64,000 bases of DNA, taken from assembly GCA_963807355.1 (NCBI GenBank), contig CAWEBX010000022.1, positions 78,092 to 142,091 on the forward strand, read 5' to 3'. The first letter of the stretch is position 1; the number at the start of each line of letters is the position of its first letter. Positions 28,815-37,269 of the stretch are shown here, in pieces. Below the pieces are notes generated by a model. It did no database searches. It had not been told where the DNA came from and saw nothing but the letters and a program-made list of their open reading frames with translations. The position numbers and the translations under genes are program-made. The DNA is from Nitrobacter sp963807355. Lineage in GTDB: Bacteria; Pseudomonadota; Alphaproteobacteria; Rhizobiales; Xanthobacteraceae.

Positions 28815-29622
28815 ATGTTTCGATCACAGGTCGTTGCTGAACATTTGCCGCTCTTGCGACGTTATGCCCGCGCCCTGACAGGAAATCAGGCGTCGGGAGA
28901 TGCCTATGTCGGCGCCATGCTGGAAGCGCTGCTCCAGGACCAGACGCTGCTCGACGAGCGCCACGGACCGCGCGCGGGTTGTTCCGGCTATTCACCCAAG
29001 ATCTGGAATTCGGTTTCGATCAACGACGACGCCGACGACGTACCGACCTTGGCGCCGACAGAGCGGCGGTTGACGAATATCACGCCGCTGCCGCGTCAGG
29101 CATTCCTGCTGCTGTCGCTGGAAGGTTTTTCCGAGGAGGAGGTCGCGTTTATTCTGGAGGCGGACATTGCCGAAGTCCGCAAGCTGAGCGGTATTGCCGG
29201 CCGCGAAATGGCGGCGGAAATCGCAACGGACGTCCTCATCATTGAGGATGAGACGTTCATCGCGATGGATCTGGAAAGTCTTGTCAAGAATCTCGGACAT
29301 CGTGTGATCGGCGTCGCACGTACGCACGCCGACGCGATCGCCCTCGCCAAGACCAAGAAGCCCGGCCTCATTCTGGCGGATATCCAGCTCGCTGACGGCA
29401 GCTCCGGGATTGGACGCCGTCAACGAACTTCTGCGCGTCTTCGAGGTGCCCGTTGTCTTCATAACGGCCTATCCCGAACGCTTTCTGACCGGCGAGCGAC
29501 CCGAGCCGGCGTTCCTCATCTCGAAACCGTTCCAGCCCGCCATGGTCTCCGCGGTAGCCAGCCAGGCGCTGTTCTTTCAGCGGAATTCGCGCAACCGGGA
29601 ACCGCGCGCCGCCGCATCCTGA
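28815..29622 (+). CDS. phyR: Stress response regulator PhyR (three indels)
   Basis: Anti-anti-sigma factor: an N-terminal sigma-like domain (VAEHLPLLRRYARALTGNQA, ITPLPRQAFLLLSLEGFSEEEV) and a C-terminal receiver (DVLIIEDETFIAMDLESLV). The phospho-Asp is in LILADIQLADGSSG (codon 29379-29381) and the conserved Lys in FLISKPFQP. One missing and one extra base enclose LFRLFT near 28977-29003, and an extra G near 29409 shifts the receiver. Corrected length 268 aa from MFRSQVV. Divergent from nepR-ecfG; a terminator follows. Confidence 0.92.
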
Positions 29623-29647
29623 TCGCGAGTCCCGTGCTGTTAAACGA

Positions 29648-29680
29648 AGGCGACATGGATCAAATCCATGTCGCCTATTT
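29648..29680 (+). terminator. Terminator of phyR
   Basis: Perfect 12-bp stem AGGCGACATGGA / TCCATGTCGCCT with a TCAAA loop, followed by ATTTT, 25 bases after the phyR stop. The rest of 29681-29942 holds no gene I can support. Confidence 0.85.
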
Positions 29681-29942
29681 TGGATCGGGCTCTCAGCGGC
29701 AAAAGCGGAGGACGCGGCTGGCATCACCAGCAGCCGCGTCCTCGTCGCCGGTCGATCGGGGCAGGGGGAAGACCGGCTGTCAGGACAACGCACGGCGCTC
29801 AAAAGCGTTCCGGCTCCTGCTCTTTCTCAGAAACCGTCAATTGAACGATGTCTGTCCGAACCGCGTTATTGCCGTCGCGGTTCCGCATCCAGTCGCAGTG
29901 CGCGATGGATGTCGCCGCGAGAGGACAAGAGGCGAGGCAACC

Positions 29943-30332
29943 ATGTTTCAGGTATCTGCAGGAGTTCTCGGTGTACTGGCGGTGATCCTGTCCCTGGGCG
30001 CGGTGCATCTTGCATCGGGCCGGATCACGCCGCCAGCCATGACGCGACCGTTTCGCGTCGTCAATCGCGCGGTCAAGTCCGATCGCGGCAATGTCTCAAT
30101 TTCCACACGCGAGGGCCGAACCGTTTCCATTCGGCTGGAAAGTCTGCCGGATACGTCGATTGTATTCCGGATTCCGAGAAGCTCCGGTCAGGAAGTGACG
30201 ATCACACACGAAGCGAGATTGGCATCGACGCGCCCGCGAGGCGCGGTCAGGCGAACGATCGCATGCGAACCGGTGGTGAGTGCTCTGACGGACGTTGCCA
30301 AGCAGCTTCAGCCTGGTCGCTGCGTGACATGA
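29943..30332 (+). CDS. Hypothetical protein with N-terminal membrane or signal segment
   Basis: 129 aa from MFQVSAGVLGV. The first 25 residues form one hydrophobic segment (VLGVLAVILSLGAVHLASG), a signal peptide or anchor. The rest is basic, with ISTREGRTVSIRLESLPD and SSGQEVTITHEARL, and two Cys (IACEPVV, PGRCVT) that could form a disulfide. The family is not recognised. AGAGGCGAGG precedes the ATG. The position beside phyR suggests, but does not show, a link to the stress response. Confidence 0.55.
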   Translation: MFQVSAGVLGVLAVILSLGAVHLASGRITPPAMTRPFRVVNRAVKSDRGNVSISTREGRTVSIRLESLPDTSIVFRIPRSSGQEVTITHEARLASTRPRGAVRRTIACEPVVSALTDVAKQLQPGRCVT

Positions 30333-30341
30333 GGGTTGCCG

Positions 30342-30800
30342 TCAGCACTTAGTTTCCTGGCGGACACTAGTCTCCGTTATCAGTCCCGTCATCGCGGTTC
30401 GTCCCCGAGCGAACAGTCCGAGCGCCAGGCCGCCGACGGCCAGGATCGGAATCAGCTTCTTGACGCCGACTGCGCGTACCAGCTGAAGTCCCGCCGCCAC
30501 GACCATCGGATCGGCGAGAAAGTTCTGCGTCGCGACTTTGCCGTGCTCGGCCGCTCGTTTCTTAGCGGCCTTTCGTCGAATTCATAGGTCACGACAGCGA
30601 TCAGAGTGATCAGCAAGAAGATCGCTGCCCCGCTCAGACACGCTTCGATCAAGCCGTAGTTTTGAAACACGAAGACAAACGCGGCTGCACAAAGGAACAG
30701 GATCGTGACAAAGGCCGCAAACGCAGCCACCGGGCCAGCACGTGAGCCGCATGGCATTGCCTGCGCTTTCCTTGAAGTCATCGATCGTCCGCTGAAACAT
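30342..30800 (-). CDS. Two-helix membrane protein near the stress locus (two indels)
   Basis: 152 aa after repair of one extra base (about 30745) and one missing base (about 30573). Starts MFQRTIDDFKESAGNAMRL; two membrane helices follow (VAAFAAFVTILFLCAAAFVFVF and LSGAAIFLLITLIAVVTY), then a charged part and a hydrophobic C-terminal segment (LVRAVGVKKLIPILAVGGLALGLF). The architecture is like the phage-holin-like superfamily proteins that accompany DUF883 genes. It lies downstream of the DUF883 gene on the same strand, so it may share its EcfG-type promoter. Function unknown. Confidence 0.6.
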
Positions 30801-30906
30801 TCAATGCCTCATCTGAAACGAAATCAATTGTTGAAAACCATTGGCGCGATCGGCCGCGGTGCCGGGCCGATCGGCAGAATTTCGACTGAAATCATCGTCT
30901 AGACGG

Positions 30907-31275
30907 TCATCGACGCCACGTGACGCCGATCAGAAATCCCAGATCCATCGCGAGCCCCACTGTCGCGAGGGGGCGCTGCTGGATCGCTTCTTCCAGCGTG
31001 TCCTCGATGGTCGTGACGGCGCTTTGCGCCGCATCAAGGGCCGCATTGCCGCGATCGGAGACATCGGAGAGAACGGAATCCACATTGGCCCTCGCCTGCT
31101 TATACCCGCGGCGGGCCTGCTTCTTGGCGGAGCCGGTCAGCGTATTGAGCGCGTCCGAGACTTGATCGGTCAGTGCAGAGATCTCGTTCTTCACGGCTGA
31201 TAAATCTTTCTCGAGCCTGTCGTAGGTTGCTTTGTCGGTCAGGTTTTTTATCGCATCCCATCGCTCGCCATCCAA
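30907..31275 (-). CDS. DUF883 (ElaB/YqjD-type) protein
   Basis: 122 aa, intact. A long amphipathic helix (LEKDLSAVKNEISALTDQVSDAL) and a C-terminal hydrophobic anchor (PLATVGLAMDLGFLIGVTW) ending in RR, the DUF883 pattern. E. coli YqjD/ElaB are inner-membrane proteins that bind ribosomes in stationary phase. AGGAG precedes the ATG. A perfect GGAAC-N16-CGTT promoter lies about 30 bases upstream, so it is a strong candidate member of the EcfG regulon. Confidence 0.85.
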   Translation of the reverse strand: MDGERWDAIKNLTDKATYDRLEKDLSAVKNEISALTDQVSDALNTLTGSAKKQARRGYKQARANVDSVLSDVSDRGNAALDAAQSAVTTIEDTLEEAIQQRPLATVGLAMDLGFLIGVTWRR

Positions 31276-31305
31276 CGCTCCTGAAAACTGAGGGATATGA
31301 ACCCC

Positions 31306-31330
31306 AACGTGCTGTTGCGGCTAAAGTTCC
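31306..31330 (-). promoter_or_regulatory. EcfG-type promoter of the DUF883 gene
   Basis: On the minus strand GGAAC (31330-31326), 16 bases, CGTT (31309-31306), an exact match to the GSR sigma-factor consensus, 30 bases before the DUF883 ATG. The locus lies 3 kb from ecfG. Confidence 0.65.
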
Positions 31331-31477
31331 GCGACGAGGCTGGCGGTCATGGGCAACGGATCGGGCGAGGTTTTGTTAGGAACTTTCAAGCTTTGCCAGG
31401 GATTGGCTCGCGCGCCAAATGTCGTGAGGGCCGCTTTCTCTTGCTTGAACGTCTGCGGTCAATTTGAGGGAGCCACA

Positions 31478-31632
31478 ATGCTTATCACCCTCCTGATTAC
31501 TTTTTTGTCGTTATTCTTGTTTTCTATTTCATCAGCGTGGCGCCGCTCGGTGGCAGCGGAAAGAAGATCGCCCGCACCGCCGTGATCGTAATCGGCGTCG
31601 TCGCGGCCCTGAAATATTTTCCGGTGTTCTAG
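31478..31632 (+). CDS. Small hydrophobic membrane protein (one missing base)
   Basis: GAGGGAG followed by ATG at 31478 (MLITLLI). After a missing base at the T-run near 31502-31507 the frame reads YFFVVILVFYFISVAPLGG, then SGKKIARTAVIVIGVVAALK, ending YFPVF. That gives 51 aa with two short hydrophobic helices and a GGSGKK turn. The uncorrected frame ends in an unlikely basic tail. No family is recognised. It is near stress-response genes on the opposite strand. Confidence 0.4.
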
Positions 31633-31769
31633 AAGTTGACTTGCCGGCGCTCCGACTCCAGCCGACTCGTTTAGTTGGAGCAGACGACCGGGTCGAAAGG
31701 TATGGATCGGCCTGCCAATATCGGCTGCAACTGACGCGACGAGTGAGCTGCCCCGGGAGACCCGCTAGG

Positions 31770-33956
31770 TCATTCGCAGGATCGTACTGTCGATCCAACG
31801 CGCTCCGTCTTGGCCTCGCGCCGCCGTTCGGTCAGGATGTATTCGGTATAGCCGTTTGGCTGCTCGCGGCCCTTGAACACCAGATCGCAGGCCGCCTTGA
31901 AAGCCACGCTGTCGAAATTCGGAGCCATTGGCTTGTAGAGAGGATCGCCTGCGTTCTGTTCGTCGACGATGATGGCCATGCGCTTGAGCGAGTCCATCGT
32001 CTGATCGCTGGTGACGACGCCATGATGCAGCCAGTTCGCCAAATGCTGACTGGAAATCCGCAGCGTAGCGCGATCTTCCATCAGGCCGACGTCGTGGATG
32101 TCCGGTACCTTGGAGCAGCCCACGCCCTGATCGATCCAGCGCACCACATAGCCGAGAATGCCCTGACAGTTGTTGTCGATTTCCTGTTTCACGTCTTCGG
32201 GCGCCCAGTTCGAATGAGACACCGGGATGGTGAGGAGATCGGACAGTGTGGCGCGCCTCCCGCTCGCCTCCAGTTCCTGCTGGCGCCTTGGCACGTCAAT
32301 CTGATGGTAGTGCAAGGCGTGCAGCGTCGCCGCGGTCGGCGACGGCACCCATGCGGTGGTGGCACCCGCTTGCGGGTGACTGATTTTCTGCGCGAGCATG
32401 TCCGCCATCCTGTCGGGCGCGGCCCACATGCCCTTGCCGATCTGGGCACGACCGGGCAAGCCGTCGATCAGGCCGATGTCGACATTCCAGTCCTCATAGG
32501 CCTTGATCCATGGCTGCGCCTTCATCTCGCCTTTGCGGATCATCGGGCCCGCTTGCATCGAGGTGTGAATCTCGTCCCCGGTGCGGTCGAGAAAGCCTGT
32601 ATTGATGAAGCAGATGCGTTTCGATGCGACCTGGATGCAGGCTTTGAGGTTGACCGTGGTGCGGCGTTCCTCGTCCATGATGCCGATCTTGAGCGTGTTC
32701 TCCCGCAATCCGAGCATCGTCTCGACGCGGGCGAACAATTCGCAGGTCAGCGCTACCTCGTCGGGGCCGTGCATCTTCGGCTTGACCAGGTAGACCGAGC
32801 CGCTACGGGTATTCCGCGTCTTCGAAACTCCATTGAGATCGTGAATTGCGAGCAGGCCTGATACGGCTGCGTCAAGCAGGCCTTCCGGAATCTCTGCGCC
32901 GCTCTGATCGAGCACCGCGTCGGTGAACATGTGGTGACCGACATTGCGGATCAAAAGCAGGCTGCGTCCGTGCAACGTGAGTTGCCCGCCGTCCGGCGCG
33001 GTGTAGAGGCGGTCGGGGTTGAGGGCGCGGGTGACGGTCTTGCGGCCCTTTTCAAAAGTGTCAGTGAGGGTGCCGTTCATCAGGCCGAGCGTATTACGAT
33101 ACACCTGAACCTTGTCGTCGGCATCGACAGCGGCGACGCTATCCTCCATGTCGAGAATGGTGCTGATGGCAGCCTCGATGATCACGTCGGCGACGCCGGC
33201 GGGATCGTCCTTGCCGATGGGGTGGGCGCGGTCGACCTGGATATCGATGTGCAGACCGTGATTGACGAGCAGGATCGCGGACGGAGTACGCGCATCGCCC
33301 TGGTAGCCCGCGAACTGCGACTCCCTCATGAGACCGGTCGCGTCGCCGTTTTTGAGTTTGACCGACAGCTGTCCGTTGAACACGCTGTAGCCTGCGACGT
33401 CAGCATGAGCACCATTCGAAAGCGGTGCTGCCGAATCGAGGAAAACCTTTGCCTTCGCAATGACCTTATTGCCGCGCGCCCTGTCATAGCCTTTGGCCTC
33501 GTCGGCCTCGTGCGCAATGGCGTCGGTGCCGTACAGCGCATCGTAGAGGCTGCCCCAGCGCGCATTTGCGGCGTTTAGCGCGTAGCGCGCATTGGTCAGC
33601 GGCACCACCAGTTGCGGGCCGCAGATTTTTCCGATCTCGCCATCGACATTGGCGGTCTCGACCCGCTGCGTCTCCGGCTCTGGTTGCAGATAGCCGATCT
33701 CCGTCAGGAACGCCGTGTAGGCGCCCATGTCGAACGGCGTGCCTTTATTGGCGCGATGCCACCCGTCGATCTTCGCCTGTAGTGAATCGCGCACCGCGAG
33801 CAACTCGCGGTTTCTCGGTCCGAGATCGCGGACGATGGCGGCAAGTCCGGCCCAGAACGCATCGGGCGTAATGCCGGTCCGCGGCGTCGCTTCCTCGGCG
33901 ACAAAATCGAACAGGACGGGCGCGATCTTCAGTCCGTGGGCGTCAATGCGGGTCAT
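31770..33956 (-). CDS. glcB: Malate synthase G
   Basis: 728 aa, intact. Condenses glyoxylate with acetyl-CoA in the glyoxylate bypass and in C2 use. Isoform G is shown by its length and by LLVNHGLHIDIQVDRAHPIG, IISTILDMEDSVAAVDADDK-type TILDMEDSVAAVDA, MRNxGHHM-like LIRNVGHHMFTDAV, GIMDEERRTTVNL (catalytic Asp/Glu region) and GKGMWAAPDRMADML. It stands alone, with a repeat upstream. Isocitrate lyase is not in the window. Confidence 0.95.
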   Translation of the reverse strand: MTRIDAHGLKIAPVLFDFVAEEATPRTGITPDAFWAGLAAIVRDLGPRNRELLAVRDSLQAKIDGWHRANKGTPFDMGAYTAFLTEIGYLQPEPETQRVETANVDGEIGKICGPQLVVPLTNARYALNAANARWGSLYDALYGTDAIAHEADEAKGYDRARGNKVIAKAKVFLDSAAPLSNGAHADVAGYSVFNGQLSVKLKNGDATGLMRESQFAGYQGDARTPSAILLVNHGLHIDIQVDRAHPIGKDDPAGVADVIIEAAISTILDMEDSVAAVDADDKVQVYRNTLGLMNGTLTDTFEKGRKTVTRALNPDRLYTAPDGGQLTLHGRSLLLIRNVGHHMFTDAVLDQSGAEIPEGLLDAAVSGLLAIHDLNGVSKTRNTRSGSVYLVKPKMHGPDEVALTCELFARVETMLGLRENTLKIGIMDEERRTTVNLKACIQVASKRICFINTGFLDRTGDEIHTSMQAGPMIRKGEMKAQPWIKAYEDWNVDIGLIDGLPGRAQIGKGMWAAPDRMADMLAQKISHPQAGATTAWVPSPTAATLHALHYHQIDVPRRQQELEASGRRATLSDLLTIPVSHSNWAPEDVKQEIDNNCQGILGYVVRWIDQGVGCSKVPDIHDVGLMEDRATLRISSQHLANWLHHGVVTSDQTMDSLKRMAIIVDEQNAGDPLYKPMAPNFDSVAFKAACDLVFKGREQPNGYTEYILTERRREAKTERVGSTVRSCE

Positions 33957-34089
33957 GTCGGCGGGCTTCTCGCGAGAAACGGCTGCGCTGTTTCAAGGCC
34001 GGGTCGGTCGCCCAAATACGGGCGCTCGACCGTCATTTAGCGCCAAAGCCGACGCCGTGAGAAGCCCTTCACACTAGTTGAATGGTCTT

Positions 34090-34193
34090 AGAGCCTTTCC
34101 GCTTCTGATGGAGCCAGAAGCGGAACTCTACGATTTTGATCTGACGCATTTTCTTCACGCGAACTGGTATCCACTTCGCTCGAAAACGCTATA
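34090..34193. repeat. Palindromic dispersed repeat, second type
   Basis: Contains the hairpin CCGCTTCTG ... CAGAAGCGG and then ATTTTCTTCACGCGAACTGG and CACTTCGCTCGAAAACGCTA. The second half is nearly identical to 11640-11690. It fills most of the gap between glcB and cysNC. Confidence 0.7.
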
Positions 34194-34255
34194 GACCGAG
34201 ACAAGCCGATACATAGCCGCGCAGGGTCCGCGGCGATGGCCCAGTATTCGCAACC

Positions 34256-36183
34256 TCAGATGTTGGCGGCGACGTCGGTCAGTTCGTCGAACAGAACGCC
34301 GGTTCTGATCAGCATCCGCTCGATCTCATCGGCGGCATCAGCTTACCGTGCGGGACGAGGTATCAATCGTCAGTTCCACCGTCTCCGGGGGCTGATAGTC
34401 GTTTCCGATGCCGGTGAAGCCATGCAGCACACCCGCGCGCGCCTTCGCATAGTGCCCCTTGGGATCGCGGCGCTCGCAAACGTCAGCCGGCGTTGCGACA
34501 TAGACTTCGCGGAAGGTGCTGTCGGCGATGCGCCGCGCCGCGGCGCGATCCTCGCGCGACGGGGAGACCGCAGCGACGATCGCGAGGTGACCATTGCGCG
34601 CGAGATGCGTGGCGACTTCGGCGAGCCGGCGGATGTTCTCAGTGCGATCCTGCGGCGAGAAACCGAGGTCGCCGTTCAGTCCGGCGCGCAGCGTGTCGCC
34701 GTCGAGCAGGATCGGCGAGCCGCCGTCGCTGAACAGCTTTCGCTCCAGCGCGCGGGCCAGCGTGGATTTACCGGAGCCCGGCAATCCCGTCAGCCAGACG
34801 ACGGCGCCGTTGTGACGATAGCGGGCGGAGCGCTCGTCGGGCCGCAGCGCGGATTCCACCGGCACGATGTCGACCGGAACCGCGCGCTGTCCTGCGTCGA
34901 CGCTGAGCACCAGCCCGCCGCCGGCGATGCGGCCGTTGACCTCGATCACGAGGCGGCCGGTTCGCGGGTTGTCGACATACGGGTCGGCGGCGAGAGGCTG
35001 CGCCAGCGAGATGTCGATTTCACCGACATGATTGCGCGCGATCGCCTTTGTTTCGGCGCTCGAAAGTTCGCCGGGATCGACGGCTTTCTCGATGGCCACG
35101 ACGACGGCTCGCGTTTCCTTGTTGCCAAGCCGCAGCAGAATGGATGCGCCAGCTGCGAGCGGTTGCTCGTGCAGCCAGAAGATGCGCGCCCGTATCCTTC
35201 GGGTATCGCGCGGTGCCGACCCAACATGGGCAATGACATCCCCGCGCTCGACGAACAATTCGCGGTCGAGCGTGATGCCGACCGAGCGGCCGGCCCCCTG
35301 CGCACTTTTCGGACTTGAGGGCCAGCCTTCGACGCTGCGGATCTTTGCGATCTTTCCGGCCGGCATGATCACGATCTCGTTGCCCACGGTCAGGCTGCCC
35401 GAACTCGATACGTCCGGCCACGATTCGCCGATCGTCGAATTTGTAGATCGCCTGAACGGGGAAGCGCAGCGCCAGTTCGTCGAGCGGTCGCGCAGGGTCC
35501 AGCGCATCGATGGCTTCGACCACGATCGGACCGCTGTACCAGCCGATCTTGGCGGTTCGCTCGGCGACGCCGTCTCCATCGCGCGCCGAGATTGGAATGA
35601 CTGCTGTCGGAATGAGACCGAGGCCGGTCAGGTGTGCGGAAATTTCGTCTCGAATGGCGCCGAAGCGTTCCGCGCTGAAATCGACGCGGTCCATCTTGTT
35701 GACGACGACAGCGACCTGTTTGATGCCGAGCAGATGCAGCAAATAGCCGTGCCGCCGCGTTTGGTCGCGCACGCCTTCCAGCGCGTCGATGATGAGCACT
35801 GCGCCGTCGGCCTGTGCCGCGCCGGTGATCATGTTACGCAAAAATTCGGCATGGCCGGGAGCGTCGATCAGCACTACGTCGCGCGAGCGCGTACGGAAAC
35901 GGATCTGCGTGGTATCGATGGTGATGCCCTGATCCCGCTCGGTTTGCAGGGCGTCCAGCAGGAACGACCATTCGAACGGCATGCCGCGTCGGGTGCTGAC
36001 CGCTTTCAGCATCTCAAGTTTGCCGTCGGGCAGGCTGCCGGTCTCGTGCAACAGCCGCCCGACCAGCGTTGACTTGCCGTGATCGACGTGGCCGACAATG
36101 ACGATGCGGACCTGGGGGCGGGTCGTGCCGTTGGGCGTCGAGAGGGCAGCGTTCGACGCGAGGTTAGGTGCGATCATGTTCAT
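34256..36183 (-). CDS. cysNC: Bifunctional sulfate adenylyltransferase subunit 1 / APS kinase (two frameshifts)
   Basis: NodQ-type fusion. The N-terminal CysN GTPase has GHVDHGKSTLVGRLL (G1), DAPGHAEFLRNMITGA (G3) and VVNKMDRVDF (G4); the C-terminal APS kinase has WLTGLPGSGKSTLARALE, LLDGDTLRAGLNGDLGFS and the PADVCERRDPKG segment. An extra T near 35416 and an extra A near 34347 interrupt the frame; after the second the normal end FDELTDVAANI is recovered. Corrected length 641 aa. It follows cysD after 26 bases on the same strand. CysN's GTPase powers APS formation and the kinase makes PAPS. Confidence 0.92.
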
Positions 36184-36209
36184 CGGAAAAGCGCTCGATT
36201 CGATTCAGA

Positions 36210-37016
36210 TCAGAGATAGCCGGCGACACGAAGCCGTTCGAAAGCGTCTTCGGTCTCGTGGTCAAGCGCGCGCCCGGCGCGTTCGGGAATCTTGGTGCCC
36301 TCGAGTTCGATCAGAATCTCGTCGATGCTCGATGCGGTCGAAGGGACGGGAAAGGTGATGTCGGCGTCGCCGAGCGAACGATAGCGTTTGCCCTCCTTCG
36401 CCAGATAGAGCGGAATGATCGGGATGTTCTCGCGTTTGGTGTAGGCCCAAATATCCGCCTCGGTCCAGTGCAGGATCGGATGGATCCGCAGATGCGCGCC
36501 GGGAGGCGGCGAGGCATTGAACTGATCCCAGAATTCGGGCGGTTGGTCGCGCACATCCCATCCGCCTTCGGTGCCGCGTGGCGAAAACACCCGTTCCTTG
36601 GCGCGGGTCGCTTCCTCATCGCGGCGGATGCCGGCGATCAGTCCGTCGAAGCCATATTTGTTGAGGGCGAGTTTCAGCCCCTCGGTCTTGCGCGCCGCGG
36701 AGCGTGCGGCGGGCGGCAAGGTCGGGTCGATCGCTTCGACCGGCGGGCAGTAATCAACCTTGAGGTCGAGGTCCCACTCCTTCGAGTAGCGATCACGAAA
36801 TGCGTACATCTCGGGGAATTTCTTCTCGGTGTCCACGTGCAACGCCGGGAACGGCACCCGGCCGAAGAAGGCCTTGCGCGCCAGCCAGATCATCACGTTG
36901 GAATCCTTGCCCAGCGACCACAGCAGCGCGAGCTTTTTCAGGCGGGCAAACGCTTCCCGGAAAATGTAGATGCTCTGCGCTTCAAGCGCATCAAGATGGT
37001 CCATTCCAGGCTGCAT
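36210..37016 (-). CDS. cysD: Sulfate adenylyltransferase subunit 2
   Basis: 268 aa from MQPGMDHLDALE, chosen because AAGGAG lies 8 bases before this ATG; a frame opens 11 codons earlier. CysD transfers AMP from ATP to sulfate. The PP-loop LLWSLGKDSNVMIWLA, LHVDTEKKFPEMYAFRD, GIRRDEEATRAKERVFS and ILHWTEADIWAYTKRE are family signatures. First gene of the minus-strand cysD-cysNC operon, divergent from cysG. Confidence 0.95.
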   Translation of the reverse strand: MQPGMDHLDALEAQSIYIFREAFARLKKLALLWSLGKDSNVMIWLARKAFFGRVPFPALHVDTEKKFPEMYAFRDRYSKEWDLDLKVDYCPPVEAIDPTLPPAARSAARKTEGLKLALNKYGFDGLIAGIRRDEEATRAKERVFSPRGTEGGWDVRDQPPEFWDQFNASPPPGAHLRIHPILHWTEADIWAYTKRENIPIIPLYLAKEGKRYRSLGDADITFPVPSTASSIDEILIELEGTKIPERAGRALDHETEDAFERLRVAGYL

Positions 37017-37139
37017 GGCCTGCTCCTTAACTTCGTTTTCGTCGTTCACAGTCGACGGCTGTGCCGCTGATCGTCAAAGTCAGCGGACGCCAGAATTGCG
37101 GATTCCGGAGGCTGAGAAGATGCATCTCGCCCGGGTGGT

Positions 37140-37240
37140 GTTTTGAAGTAGGAAATTCTATACTTAGGTCTTCGCATAGAAGAAATAATTTTCTGTTTTG
37201 TGATCTTGTCAGATACATAAATAGAAAATAATTTCAGTCA
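37140..37240. promoter_or_regulatory. AT-rich divergent control region of the cys operons
   Basis: The 250-base gap between cysD and cysG holds a stretch much richer in A and T than its surroundings, with two similar near-palindromes: AGAAATAATTTTCT (37181-37194) and AGAAAATAATTTCA (37223-37236), 42 bases apart. Their spacing of four helical turns and place between divergent sulfur operons suggest binding sites for a sulfur regulator (CysB/Cbl-like or other). No match to a proven site is claimed. Confidence 0.4.
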
Positions 37241-37269
37241 ACCCTATCCAGGGGAGTAGAGAACACCAG

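Noticed and set aside
31641..32861. 406-codon plus-strand frame opposite the malate synthase gene
   Set aside because: Lies almost wholly over intact glcB and shows no domain; the third-position GC bias belongs to glcB.
34236..36072. Long plus-strand frames opposite cysNC
   Set aside because: CysN and APS-kinase motifs are clear on the minus strand; the plus frames are non-homologous.
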